Assembly (NCBI GenBank): GCA_009741485.1
Contig: CM019219.1
Coordinates: forward strand, 28,331,250 to 28,395,249
DNA from: Malurus cyaneus samueli
Lineage: Eukaryota; Chordata; Aves; Passeriformes; Maluridae
Length of the DNA stretch: 64,000 nucleotides
Direction of reading: 5' to 3'
Made by a program: the position numbers and the translations under genes. Under the pieces are notes generated by a model. The model worked only from the letters and a program-made list of their open reading frames with translations. It ran no database searches and was not told the origin of the DNA. Shown one piece after another: positions 51,946 through 64,000 of this stretch; the first letter of the stretch is position 1, and each line of letters opens with the position of its first letter.

Positions 51946-54386
51946 CTCGTGAGAGCCCAGGCTGGGAAGGGCATCCCAAAAACCCAATGCACTGATATCT
52001 CTGCCTTCCAGAGTTTGGGAGAGCCAGGAACAGGTCTGCTATCTGCAGCACCTTCTCCCCCAAAGTCAGTTTGTGGGGGAGTTCAGCAAAGACACCAATC
52101 CAACCCATCCACCTTTCCCTACTGGAAGCAAAGACTACAGAACTCCCTGGGAATGAAATGTCAGTTTAGTTCCTCAGAGGCTTTTAGAAACACAATACTT
52201 CGGACCTAAAAGACCAGTTGGATACTGCTGAATGCCAGCAAACAGACATTATCCAAGAAGTTAGCCCAGAGACTCACAGAAGCTTCAACTGAGAGCTTGG
52301 GCTGTAGCCTGAGGAAGCCATGCAGCCATGTTCTGTAGCAGTTGCCATCAGTTTGTTGCTCTTTCCATGGATCCCGTAGTCATGCTATAGTAATGCCATG
52401 TTTGCATTTTAAGATTTTTCCTTCATGTTATCTGGAGGTGTAGCTTTCCTGAACTTCTGCCTGCCTTTACTAGTGTGCTTGCCCTCAAGAGAGTGGGTTA
52501 ATGATCTCTCATCTAGCACTAAAAGCAAATTTGAATAGTGCATTTTTGAAAAATAGATTATGAGGCAAAAGCCATAAATCAGGAGTGCCAGCTTCCCGTA
52601 TTCCTGTATATGTTAGTGAAACAAGTAACTTCTGGTACAAGAGAAGTTAATTAACAGAAATAAACAAACAAAAAAAAATTAATCATTCACCACAACAAAT
52701 TTGTTCATAGGATTAGAATAACTTAAAAGACATAACATGTATACCAGAACCTATAGAAGCCTGGCATCCCAGGCTAGAATGTGTGGAGGTGTGCTCTTCA
52801 GAAGCAGCCACAGTGCATTTGAGCTAAATGAGACCTTCATTCACATTCCAAGGTAATGCTACAACCAATGAAAGAGTGCTGCAGTCTCACAGAAGGAACA
52901 AAAATTATGTAAGTACTGGGCAGTTTTTCATAAAGGGTATACAGAGAAGTGACAAGAATGACTAAGTAAGTATTAATCATATCAAAATTATTATATTCAT
53001 TCCCTCTTAGCCAAAGAGTAATTTGAGATATTGAACTCTCCAATTAAATACATTATTGTGCAATGAAACATAAAATATACCCCAAAATCCAATTTACATG
53101 ATTCTAATAGACTGAACTTGTGAGTTTATCACAGAATACCAAACTATTAAGAATCAAGTATTTTTGATTTGTTCCAAAAATTTGTATCAAAGCACTGACA
53201 CTAGAATTATGTTTTAGTATAGACAAGAATTCACTAAAGGCTGTTGCTCAATTCTGAACCATTTTATAGTTGTTATCACCTGAAAATGTCAGTAAGATCA
53301 AGTAACATCGACATTTAGGTGTCAATTCCCTTGGTTAGCTGTGAGTTCCCAGATGCCAAGTGAGATGGGCAGGAGCTTTGCCCTGCTCCCCACCACACCT
53401 CTGAGCTAGAGCAGGAGGAGACAGCTGAAGGGAGAGCCTTGACCTATCGCAGCACAGCTTCACTCCCCAGGAACTCATGCCTCACCTCTTCTCTCTTCCA
53501 CTTACCCATCTTTGTTACCCAGAGGTGCTTTAGGAAGGTCAAAACGACTACGTTCAGGTGGATTGGCATACAACACAGACAGGTCGCTGAACATTCTGCA
53601 CCTTCAGCAACATATTTTCCTGGCCCCTGTTCACTTACTCATTTCTTCTTTGCTGCTTCCTTCTCTTCTTGTTTCTCTGCGAAGTGGTAGAAATTGGGAG
53701 AACACTAAATGCTCAGGATAAGTCAGCTCAGAACCTCTGTCTTCAGCAGAACATAAAGTCGAGGTGCTGTGGCCCAAGGCATGAAAAGAGCTTAGACACT
53801 AACTTTTAGACAGTCTGTGTCCTATCACTCCAGTAGGATTTCTTCTTTCTCAGAAGCCTTCACAGGCGTCAAAGCAATACATTAACTCCTCTTTCAAAGC
53901 AACACCTCCCTTATTTCTTTGATAAATATTAAGGAATATTTGAACTGAATATTCAAAGCACTGAAATTCACAGGATTGGAAGGATTAGTGATGGTATGAA
54001 CCGATGCATCTTCTGAAGAAAGTGGCGTAAGTCTTCTTGTAGTTTACTCCGAGAAGACTGGAGGAATGATCTTTTTGGAGCTCAGGAGCAACACTCACAG
54101 CCAAATGCCCACAGGCAACAACAAAATAGAACTGACACCTTCAGGCTGAAGAAGTCTACAAAAAAATAAAGCAAAACAAGTCCAGGCTGAGCCCCAGAGA
54201 AGAAGAGTTTCTCTTGGGAAATTGACAGTGGACAAACTGCCCTCTCATTCCCTGAAAATACACACATTGGTTAGTTGCAAAATCAAGGTATTTACTGAGA
54301 GCTTTTTCTAATTTCCAGATTGAAATGCAGCACAGCTCGTGCTGGTAGTAATTGCACCTTCTCCATACAGATAAATACCACATTTA

Positions 54387-54490
54387 GAAATTATTATTTC
54401 CATTTTACAGGAAGGAAAATGGAGAGAGAAAATCAAAATGACTTGTCACTATCACAACTCTTAAGCAGAATTAATATTGAACTAATCCTT
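54387..54490 (-). mobile_element. probable ancient MIR SINE fragment
   Basis: Read on the minus strand, the segment resembles the MIR core: a GTGATAGTGACAAGTCA part (compare the family's tRNA-SINE core GTGACCTTGGGCAAGT), a pyrimidine-rich CTCTCTCCATTTTCC stretch and then CCTGTAAAATGGAAATAATAA, matching the well-known CTGTAAAATGGGGATAATAA motif. The copy is heavily diverged. MIR copies are scarce but known in bird genomes. This was judged by eye from consensus memory, so it remains provisional. Confidence 0.5.
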
Positions 54491-57312
54491 CCTAAAATAT
54501 ATGCAATATACTTCTAGATCTATCTTACCTTTCCTTGGGAGATAGCAAACATTGTTTTGCTCTGAATTCATAATTCCTCAGAAATGTAGAAAGTCACATT
54601 TAGTATTTCCCAGTGTTCAGCATCAGAAAATTGAGAATCTACATTTAACAGGTTGATATAGAATTTTCCTAATTTTAAAATTCATAGCCAAGAGAAAATT
54701 ATTTTTTTCCTCAAACAAGAGTTGTTTCTGCTACAAAGCCAACTTTTGATTTCCGATTTTCTTATCTTCTACAGAGAGTCCAAGGGCTTTTCTTAACATA
54801 TCATCCTTGAAAGCATAAGAATCAGTGGGAAATATGATTATTTAAAGACAGATATTTAATGTAGATGCAAAGGCTGCACTAAACACGGGGTGCAAAGGTG
54901 AAAATTTCACAAAATGAAAGTTGTGGTTCATGGCATCATCTCCCCAGCTCTACCACTAACAATCCTATATGGTGGTTTATTCTATCTCAGATTTTATTGC
55001 TGTCTACAGTCACTCTCCATCTGGGTCTGACGACTGATCACTTTGAGTCTTTCCCTGTGTCTTGGCTTTCTCAGTTCCAAAAAAAGCTGCAAATTCACTG
55101 CTGTATTTACATTGCAGGTGAATAGAGCACTGCACTGTGTCCAGGTATCATCCTCAGGACTCCTTTGATACCATCCTGGCTGTTGCTACAGCACACAAAG
55201 GAGGACGATTTGAGTTCACTGCATTTGTGAATTACTTCAACCACATCTACACAAGAAAACTTTGTAGTTCACAGGGTGCCACTCCATCAACGCTGACAAC
55301 AGCAAGGAGCTCTACTACTGAGTCTCCACGTGATGGTTCACAGTCCAATTTATAGCCTAAAACAGATGAATACAGCACATTTTAATTCCAACATTTCTTT
55401 CTGTTCCAATTAATGAAATGGCACCAAAAAAAAGGCTGAATAATTTGAACAAATACAGCCCCCAATACAGCATCTTCCTCAGAAGTTTGCTGGCATCTTA
55501 AGATATTAACCTACCCCTATACAACCCCTGACCCCCCATTTCCTGCCACCCTTACCCACTGCCTTCCACTTGAGTCAGCAAACAGAGCTCCTGGCTACCC
55601 CACATCTGTTTTAAATACACACTCAGCCAGCTCAGCCCAATGGAGCTGCAGGGGCGGGTTCTGCTGAGCCCTGGAGCTGCTGAAATGCGCTCACTCTCTG
55701 ACCCTGCCCCGGGGTCGGTCACCTTCCTCCAGCTGCAGATGGCATTGCCTTCAACAGTTGCCACAGTTTCCTGCAGTGTTTAAGTGCAGCCTGAGGGCAA
55801 AGTATCGTTAGACCAGCACTAGACCTTGGTACCAAAAACAATGCTTTCCACTCCTGATGAGTTCACACCCTACAGAGGTAAAATGCAAAGGGTGGGGGAA
55901 GAGAGATAACAAGGCTGTCCCTCTCCACCTTTCCCGGAATATCTACAGGCTTAATCCCTCAGCTGAAATTGCAGGGCCCTGCTTTGGCCTTCTCAGACAA
56001 TGTCTCCATCTGAAACAAGTTCTCTGAATTTGTTTGGAGGAAAATGCTCTCAGTTTCTTCAAGCCACAGATGGAACACGGCTTCTCTACTGGTCACTCAA
56101 CCCAGGTGCAAACATTAAAAGTAAAAATGATGCACAGCAGCAGTGAGGTAACATTTTTGTGGCCATTCTAGCAGAGTTAGATCTCCATTCAGGTTTCTTC
56201 CATGCCTTTCATCTTGCTGCTGATGCCAGCTTGAGGCTTGGGTCTTCTCAAGAATCAGACTGAGCTTTAGGCATATCTGTCAGCCCCTAACACAGCTCTT
56301 CCACAACATACACTGAAATGCCCAGGAGACAGCACCAGAAATGAGAATGAATTCTTATTTTGTTGAGGGAATCTGCCTACAGAATATAACTCCAGAAAAG
56401 ATCAAGCCTGCTCAGAGCCTCAGTTGCCTCAACAGTGCTGATGGTCCTCCTGAAAGGACCTGCCTTACCTTGGACTTCTCCCAGAAATGATGCTGCTTTC
56501 TGCTGTCAATCATTCACACATAAAACATGAAAACAATCACCCTTTAAAATTAATTAATCACCTTTCTGGGAACCTTTGCATCCACTGGTGTTCTTCCCTG
56601 CTCATACCTAGCTGTATACAGGCCAGTCAGTAAGAGATGTTTTGCTGCTAGGATAGCATTAACTCAAAAGATAGCTGAATGTGTGGAAGTAAGGGCTTTT
56701 CTCCCACGGGCTCCTGAAGCACCAGCTATGTGGATTATCTAGTGTGTGAGTATTTTTATTTATTTTTATTTAATGTTAAGTGCTTGGCTGTTGCTATCAT
56801 TGTGTTTTTACAATTAGTGGCTTTTGAAGGTTAGCAGATGGGTAACAGTAAAAAGAAAATCCCTGAAAACACCAACAGCCATGTGAAAGCAGTTATTCCT
56901 TCCATGTCAGACTACTATCTCAGTTTTAAGACGTACTAAAATTTCTCAGAATATTGTAGAGGAATTTCTTCCTGTGATGGATGAAAGGTGTTTAAGTAGA
57001 TCATTTTATGAGCAGATACTGTTACTGATAAAAAGGACAGGATACATTCAATACTGAAATAAACTTACAGATCTTTTTTGAATTATCTGGGAGGTGGGTT
57101 GAGCTCTTATCCTTACTGGAGATCACTAGTATATTGTGTAGTAAAGATAAAAAGAGGAAAAATGTACAACTATATCTGGCTAGAGTCTTCTGCTTCTTGA
57201 GTTGTTAAAGGTTTTCACACCACCCCACACATAGTGGATTGAAGTAATGTAATGGAAGCTTGATAACCTGATTAATACTCTGTAAATAACTTTTCTAATG
57301 TTTATTTTGACG

Positions 57313-57379
57313 TTATTCCTAATATTAACATTATTCCTAATGTTAATTTAGGAAATTACACATTTCCTAATATTAATTA
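57313..57379. repeat. three imperfect copies of an AT-rich 16-mer
   Basis: Units of the form TT(AT)TCCTAATRTTAA occur at 57,313-57,328, about 57,331-57,346 and about 57,363-57,379. The first two are adjacent and the third follows after about 16 bp. This looks like a small local duplication in AT-rich DNA. Confidence 0.65.
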
Positions 57380-58699
57380 TGTATCTTTAAAAAACTAGTA
57401 TTGAGAGCTGTACTGGTGCTGCAGTGCAGGAAACTTCCTCCCTTCTGAACCTATTGTTGCTGTATGATTTGTGTTGGGGTGGTGACCCCTCCAGAAGCAG
57501 GGCCTCCAGTTAACAGCAGCTTTGGACTGAAATCACTTGCATGTTGGTATTGCTTATGCTGGCATAGTTAAAACAGATAATGGTTATGGTGAGGAAATGG
57601 TTTACAATGCTGCTCTACAGTATGCACAATAAAAAGCAAATGGGAGGCTTTAGGGTTTAGGAGAGGTCTAAAGCTGAGGTAAGAAACAGCTGATTTCAGC
57701 TGACATTAAACTCTGCACTAAATGAGAAACATGACAATGTTCCCTATACTTGTCTGGGGAAGAAAAAATAATAACAGAAAGATGGTTGGGCCTTTCTAAA
57801 ACTGAGGTAGAAAGAAAAGGTTTTCATGGATAAGAAAAAAGATTTTTTTACCTTTTCTTTTTGAAATTTCTGTAACATCCTTTCTTTCTTAAGCCACATT
57901 TACTATTCTGCCATGCAAATGCCTTTGTGTTTTCTTAATGCAACAGTAGTATTTCCTCTAGATCTTTATCTCACTAAGTATAATTGCTTGCCAATTTTGT
58001 CTAAAACAGTTAAAGTGCCTATCCCATGTGGCAAACACTCTTTAAGAAACTTGTCTGATGATTATTTTTTTGTGATGCTGGTTCTTCTTTCTTCCTGCCA
58101 GCAAAATGTCTGCCAATTGGCTTAAAACTGGTCCGCAGGTTTCTTTCCTGTATTCCAGCTGCCTGTCTTGTCGAGTTTCTGGATCAGGAAAGGCTAACAA
58201 ATTAGTGTTAATTGTTTTCTGCAGTTCAGTAATAGCTAATATTTAACAATATTTATCCCTTCGGGAAGGGTTAGGTCTTAATATTTCATAGTGTTGTCTG
58301 GCACAGGGTGTAAACAAATTATGTTACTGATTCTGTGCTGATCGAGCAGTGGTACTTTTGTATTTTTCCTGGCACTGTTATCCCAATTAAAACTATCACA
58401 AATTTTCTTCTCAGCCAGTAACTTCTTCAATTAATTTACTATTCTCATTAGAAGTGTTCCAGGGTCTGTCTGTCACATTTGTTCAGGCTACATTGAAAAC
58501 TGGCCCTAGAAAGGGAATTGATTTAAGCCTGCCCTTACTGCAAGAAGTGTAATGAAACATTACATCTTATAATGACAATCTGAAAAGGCACAGACCTACA
58601 TAAATATAGACATGAGAAGGGACTTGCATGTCTTCTTGGATTTAAGAGCAGAAGATTGTGTTTGGCTGTTACTGTGTCATTTAATTGAATGAAAAGGTT

Positions 58700-59000
58700 G
58701 TCTTGAAGTCACGAACTGGCTGAGGCTGGAAGAAACCTCTGGAGATTGTGTAGTCTGACCCCTCCCTGCTCAGAACAGGGCTACCTACAGCAGGCTGCTC
58801 ATGGCCACATCCAGCCAAATTTTAAATATCTCTTCAAGGCTGGAGACTTGAGTCTCTCTGGGCAATCTATCACAGTGGAAAAAATATTTTCTCAAGTTCA
58901 AATGGAATTTCCTGTATTTCAGCTTGTGCTCATTGTGTCTCGTCCTTTCTCTGGGCACCACTGAGAAGTGGCTCCTCTTTATTTTGTCTTCAAGTAAAAG
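58700..59000 (-). mobile_element. CR1 LINE fragment, 3' region
   Basis: Read on the plus strand it shows the reverse complement of the CR1 3' region: GAGGCTGGAAGAAACCTCTGG, GTCTGACCCCTCCCTGCTCAG, CAGGGCTACCTACAGCAGG, TTCAAATGGAATTTCCTGT, CAGCTTGTGCTCATTGTGTC and GGGCACCACTGAGAAG. The element therefore lies on the minus strand, opposite to the CR1 copy at 51.6 kb. It is truncated and diverged, with no coding capacity left. Confidence 0.9.
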
Positions 59001-62000
59001 ATTCTAGCAACCGCTTCTGTTTGTATAAATAGCACCTGATTCGTACCAAATCTGTATTACGCATTCATTACTGATTTTGTGGCACCAAAGGAATCCAATT
59101 CTCTGTCTCCCATCTCCCTAGTCCATGGATTCCCATCCCAGAAGTCCTGGGACCCACTTCCTATGTTTGTATCCTTGCTGTTGCTCCTGTGGTGCCTGTG
59201 ACACTACACTGGAACAGGCAGAAGCAGAAATTGGTTCTTCTTGCCTAGTTGGCTGAAGTTCAGGCAGCAGATAACTCTTTTGTCATCAGAAATAGGCTCT
59301 CTGAATGCAAGCACCAGCTACTCCAGTGTACAAACCAGGGAGATGTTTTTCTCACTGACGCAAGTCCTAATGACAGGTAAAACTTGGAAAAGCATATATT
59401 CTGTAGCTGAAGCATCACTGACAGTAAACATAACTGTATTAGGAAAAACAGTTTTGGAAAAGATTAGTGGAGAAAGAGGTGCTTAATCCTCAGTAGTTGC
59501 AGATACCTGCATTGCTGCTGTTCCCAGTCTATCTGATGCTCAGTCACATTTTGTATCATTATTTTCCTGCTGCATAAGACTTTTGAATCGGAAGGTTCTA
59601 TTCAGAGAAATTAGAATTTTTGAATTTTTATTTAGACATGCACTTATCTAGTTCTGTGGCCATACTGTTTTGTAGGATGATATGCAGGAATCTGAAGGAA
59701 CAATCTGCTTAACACGTTCAGATTTTTAATATTAAAAAAATGCTCACAATACACAACCTTCAGAAGACATTCTAGCAAGGTGTGTACAGGTGATTCCAGC
59801 ACTGTGAACACAGACTGTGAGGGTCTGCCTCTTTTCTGTGAGTAGCCTGAAGGTGGGCTTGCTCTTGCTGTTGAGTCTGAAACCAAGAACCTACTGGCTC
59901 TCAGCCAGAGAATTGTGCTACCCTTTTATGTTTAGATACTGATCCTACTTGCAGAGTTATAGACCAAAATACTTGTTTCCTTTAGTATTAGAAATAGCTT
60001 AAGTGAGGCAAAATTAATAGTAACTGAAATAAATCTTCTTGTCTCAGTCCTCTATTTCCCTCCTCTCTTTCATCTTTTCACTCTAAATCAAAATGATGCT
60101 CCCAGAACTTCGTTTTGATATTACCAAGTTGCAGCGGTAGCTACCTGTGAATATTCACGATTTGACCATATCTTAAAAAGATTACCCCAAATTACAAAAC
60201 ATCAAGTTGCAATTGTAATTGTAATGAGAGAATATAGTATGCAGAATTCCCCAGCACAGTCTGGTCTGTATTTAAAAGAACTGGACTTGGATTTCAGAAA
60301 AGGCCATCAAGCCATGTCTGATGGCTTTGGAATTCCAGTGGTTATTTACCTGAAGCAGACTTGACTGCTCACAGCTTTATTTGACATGATTCAGACAGGT
60401 CAAGGTCCAAGGCAGGTGGTGAGCCAGCCTGCACGCCTGTGCTGATGTTCTGGGCTGGGGAGAGATGTTCCCTTTACAGGAGGAGGCTTTAATTGACTCT
60501 TATTAAATCTGTAATTTGTGACTCTTATATGCCCAAATGTAATGCAAATCCACTGTCTTTCTCATTTGCAATTAATGTCAACAGAAGGATGAAATGGAAG
60601 TTCAAGGAAATGGTTGCAATAAGCACTACCTCAGAGCCTTGTGTTGGCTCCAATTTTCTTATGTTATAAACTGCTTTGAGTCCTCTAAGTTATAACCCAT
60701 CCATTTAACACTTGTGTTTCATGTTGCTTAAGTTAACTTTCTTTAGAAAAGTCTGAAAGCACAGGTTTGGTAACTGCTGAACCAACTGAAGACTGAACTA
60801 ATTGATACAAGAGTAATGTAGTGGTGCTCACAGTTGTGATGCAACTTGTCTGCAAGGAAATAAAGTGAGGAAAGGTATTCATGTCTTTCTTCCAGCATTT
60901 GTGTAAGCTACAAGGCTTGTTCCCTGCTAAGGATGGTGAAACTTGGGTACTTGTTTTGTGCCTATGAACCCAGTGGGTCAACCATAAACATTAAAGCCAC
61001 TCAAACCATAAAGGTGACTTTGTTTTTTAATTCAGCTGATTAACAATTGGTGTTCAATTAATTGAGGGGTATCCATCATTCCTGTAATCAGTGGTCCTAA
61101 GTACTCCAGAGATCAGCTGCTGAGGTTCCTGAAGTTTAGTTTGCACTTTAGTTTTGTCACTGTTTTTAAATTTAGGTTTCATGTATCCATCAAGATTATC
61201 TGTTTCCAAAATGATCATCAAATGATCATCAAAGATCATCTGTTTTCCAAAATGTGTAAGAGAGGATGAAAAACGAGTATGTGGAAGAACTGTGTCCTTA
61301 CATGAATATTGTGTGAAAGGAAGCCAAAACAAACCAGCTACCAATTCTCATTTTAAACTTGTGGGACAGTGCCTTTCGTGTAAAATTTTGATGCCTAATG
61401 GTTATTTTTAGCAACTTCTGGGAGACAAGGGATATGCAAAATAAAATTAAACCTCTGTGGGAAGAAGTTCTGATTCGTCTAGACAGAGCTTTCTTGCTGT
61501 GGATGATTGTTTCCTAGCCTCCTGCAGGTTACCAGCTCAGAGCAGCTACAGACGCAGTGCATTTATGCCTGTTAAACCAGAAGTTCTGCCTATTGTTTTT
61601 CCTGCCTTCATCACTTTCCACTGCTATAGTCCAGCTATGCTATACCAGGCTATTAAACATTCAGCATTCAGAATGTCTAGACAGGCTGAAAGACTGTCTG
61701 CACTCCTTTTCTCAGAGTCAACTACCCTAAGAACTAAAAGGCTATTTGAAAAGCTAAGGTGGCAGAGTTTGGAGCATGAGATTCACTTCTTCAGGGTGCC
61801 TTCTGAGTGGGTAGTAATACACACTGATAGGGATTTCTAGCAGTGCACAAAATTTCCCTGCAAGCCTCCTGCTGCTGCCCAGAGAGGCTTCAAACCTTTG
61901 ACAATTTTTGCTAATGTCTTAAACAGCTTGCAGTTGTATTCTAAGGATAGCAGACTACAGAGAAATGTACTCTTGTTAGCTGGCAATGTTCTACTCAAAT

Positions 62001-64000
62001 AACAGAGGAAAAAACTAAAGGGTGACTTCTTTGCCTCAGAAGAAAGATCTTTTTGAGGCAGAAACAAACGGTTTCTGCATAGGGACCTGTGGGCTAAGAC
62101 ATTTTTTCTGTGTTTATCTGCTGATTTTGGCAATGTTGAACAAGAAAGCAAACCAAAATACCACCTTTTTTTTTCTATATAATCTTTACTTTTTTCCAGC
62201 GCTGACTTGAGTCGCACTCTGTGTAGCAAGAAGCAAGTATTTGTTTCTTTCAGGGTGGAAATGAATGTTGCCTCTAGGAGCTTTGCAAATTGAAATGAGA
62301 TACAATAAAAGGGCTGACGATCCAATTGCTGTTGATCTACTGCACACTTTGAATGATTTTGTTACATATTATAGAAACATTGTGCTTTGATTTTGCACCT
62401 CAGGACAAACCTGGGAGGTTTTGTCAGAGGTGGGAAGGAAGGGAGGGCAGTCAGCTGGCACAGCATGAGTTATCCTTGTTGTGCTTGCAGGAGTGAGGAG
62501 ACGTGGGTGCTCCTATCCAGCTGCGCCTTTTAGGTCGATCCCACTTTCCCATTCCCTGAGCGCTTGAAAAATCCTGGGAAACCTTGTGCTGACTATCTTC
62601 CAGCAAAGGAGAACAGCAAGTGGAAGTGCTTAAAAACCTGGGCTCTTTGAAGGAAAGTAATTTTTCCTGTGTTAGGTGCGCCCTCAAAGAACAGACATCA
62701 ACAAAACTTTTAGGCTGGTAACCAGAGGTTTGAGAAGCAGCATACAAGGAAGATGCCTGGATCAAAGAGCACAAACAGCAGAATATGAACACCCAAGAAC
62801 ATTTTGTTTTCTCTCTTGATGAGAATAAAAGTGGGTGGCAGATTTATTACCTTACACCACTCCAAGTCATATAAAGTTAACAGAAATCTGGTTACAAAGT
62901 TTAGTGTATGAAAACGCTGGATAAATTTGGTGTTAAAGCTAGAAAGCTACTATAAAGCATTTAGGGACTAAAAAAACATACTAAAAGAAACTTGCAGTTC
63001 AGCTTATCAGGAGATTGAAAGGTGACTTATGTATGCATAAGTCCTTGTGGAGAGCTAATGAGTGTGAAAGAGCTCTTTAATCTATCACTTAGAACATAGC
63101 AGGAACCTAAACAGGAAACTTAAGCCAAATTCAAAGTTTAAAAGCATGGGCCTAGTTTTCTAGAGGACAAACAATTTACTGATGAAAATTAAAAAAAAAA
63201 AAATTATGTTCTGATACCTTCAAATCAACATCCTTTGTTGGCAGCACTGCTTCTAGAAAACAATAGTTATCTGACATGACACATGAATTAATGATTGTGT
63301 CTTGAGTTTAAATTGAATGAAATAATTTGATATTAACTTCCAGTTTTAAAATCTAGTGAGCCCTTTTCCCCAATTCAGGGGAGAATGCAGAGAGAGGAAG
63401 GACAATTCTTGGGAGAAAAGGAACCCAAGTAATGAGGAGACAAAAAGCATTGCTCCAAGGGAAAAGCAAATCAGGATATTGTTTAATAAAACAACTTCCT
63501 TAAATGCATTTGTTGGTCAGCAGTTTTGACTAGACCTGTCTTGGAATGAGAAAGCAAGACATAGTGGGGTCAGCTGGCTAAAGGCTAACTTGGGGTTGTA
63601 CACAGGAATTGCTATCGTGGCTCACAGCAACAGGTCCCCTGAGTATCTCCCCCAGCTAATTGTGCTATGCTGCTCTGGGAAAGAAGAAAAGGGAAACCTG
63701 ATAGCCCAGTGTCCTTTGCTGGCAGCCCTTTGAGGTGCTGGATAATGTACGATGGAGTGCTTCAGCTCCTGCTGTTGATTACACTCCTTTCAAGCTCTGT
63801 GTATGGGTTTGGGCTTTGCATTTCAAGAAAGTTGGCTGTTAGGAAAGGAACTGAAAGGACTAGAAAATATCCCATAAGGAATTATTCATTCAAAGGAAGA
63901 TTTAATAGCTTAAGTACTAATTTTGGTTTTTTAAATTTGCTACAAAGGAAATTAACGCTTTTCCTTCCATACTTGGGGGAGGCAGGATAAAAACTCCTAA
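59001..64000. other. upstream intergenic DNA; no gene recognised
   Basis: The two longest ORFs, 61,457-61,840 (+, 127 codons) and 61,837-62,325 (-, 162 codons), almost abut tail to tail. Neither resembles a known protein or shows a splice context or domain that I recognise. ORFs of this size are expected by chance a few times in 64 kb read in six frames. No RNA gene or transposon was recognised here. Confidence 0.55.
61193..61254. repeat. small direct repeat with internal tandem 10-mer
   Basis: AGATTATCTGTTTCCAAAATG at 61,193-61,213 recurs as a near copy at 61,233-61,254. Between them the 10-mer ATGATCATCA is present twice (61,211-61,220 and 61,222-61,231). It is a minor replication-slippage-type duplication. 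Confidence 0.75.

Larger units (their letters stand above)
51946..58699. other. upstream intergenic DNA; no gene seen
   Basis: About 6.7 kb of moderately AT-rich DNA. ORFs are all under 95 codons and none is recognised. It holds one probable ancient SINE fragment and a small AT-rich repeat, listed separately. In human, REEP3 lies upstream of JMJD1C in divergent orientation (from memory), but no REEP3 exon was identified here, so it may begin beyond the window. Confidence 0.6.

Noticed and set aside
54920..55090. A second MIR-like segment on the plus strand
   Set aside because: Pieces such as CCAGCTCTACCACTAAC and GGCTTTCTCAGTTCC resemble MIR, but the segments between them do not align well enough by eye to support a call.
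51946..64000. First exon of REEP3, the expected divergent neighbour
   Set aside because: No plus-strand ORF with a recognisable REEP3 start and donor was found; it may lie beyond the window.
1..64000. CRISPR arrays, phage or bacterial defence-type systems, tRNA or rRNA genes
   Set aside because: No regularly spaced repeats, no prokaryotic-type gene clusters and no RNA gene signatures were seen. The sequence is vertebrate intron and intergenic DNA.

Overview
This is eukaryotic, low-gene-density DNA, most likely from a bird. Two fragments show the conserved 3' half of CR1 LINEs (about 51,625-51,945 on + and 58,700-59,000 on -), the dominant retroposon of birds and other sauropsids. The rest is AT-rich and intron-like, apart from one GC-rich CpG island at about 50.57-51.62 kb. 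There are no bacterial-type operons, CRISPR arrays, phage genes or long intact ORFs. I recognise one gene. Inside the CpG island, on the minus strand, lies the first coding exon of JMJD1C (a JmjC-domain histone H3K9 demethylase-family protein), with a strong Kozak ATG at 51,018, the start MAVETRPELVGKRFLC and a GTAAGA splice donor at 50,881.

Layout: 1-50,560 is read as the 5' part of JMJD1C intron 1 (transcribed right to left); no second exon was found in it. 50,570-51,620 is the CpG-island promoter plus exon 1. 51,625-64,000 is upstream, probably intergenic DNA, with two CR1 fragments, one probable ancient MIR fragment and small simple repeats.

The main finding is not a new biological system but a structural anomaly in the presumed intron. 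13,245-20,366 (7,122 bp) recurs at 29,949-37,070 with a constant offset of 16,704 and no difference that I saw. Between the copies lies DNA that is itself a noisy copy of the same locus. 20,380-26,103 follows 12,054-17,892 with very frequent small indels and a net loss of about 2%. 26,109-29,948 follows 9,929-13,244 with frequent insertions and a net gain of about 16%. Single-base indels scattered throughout, an error style that changes at the internal join, and perfect flanking copies all point to a false duplication: unmerged contig ends joined by unpolished long-read sequence. In the simplest model the true sequence passes from 20,366 directly to 37,071, and 16,704 bp here are artefactual. 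A real tandem duplication, badly assembled, is not fully excluded.

The JMJD1C exon itself changes reading frame about three times before its donor. This fits small indel errors in GC-rich sequence, though I cannot prove that from one sequence. Annotation drawn from this window should therefore treat 20,367-37,070 as suspect and the exon 1 frame as needing read support.
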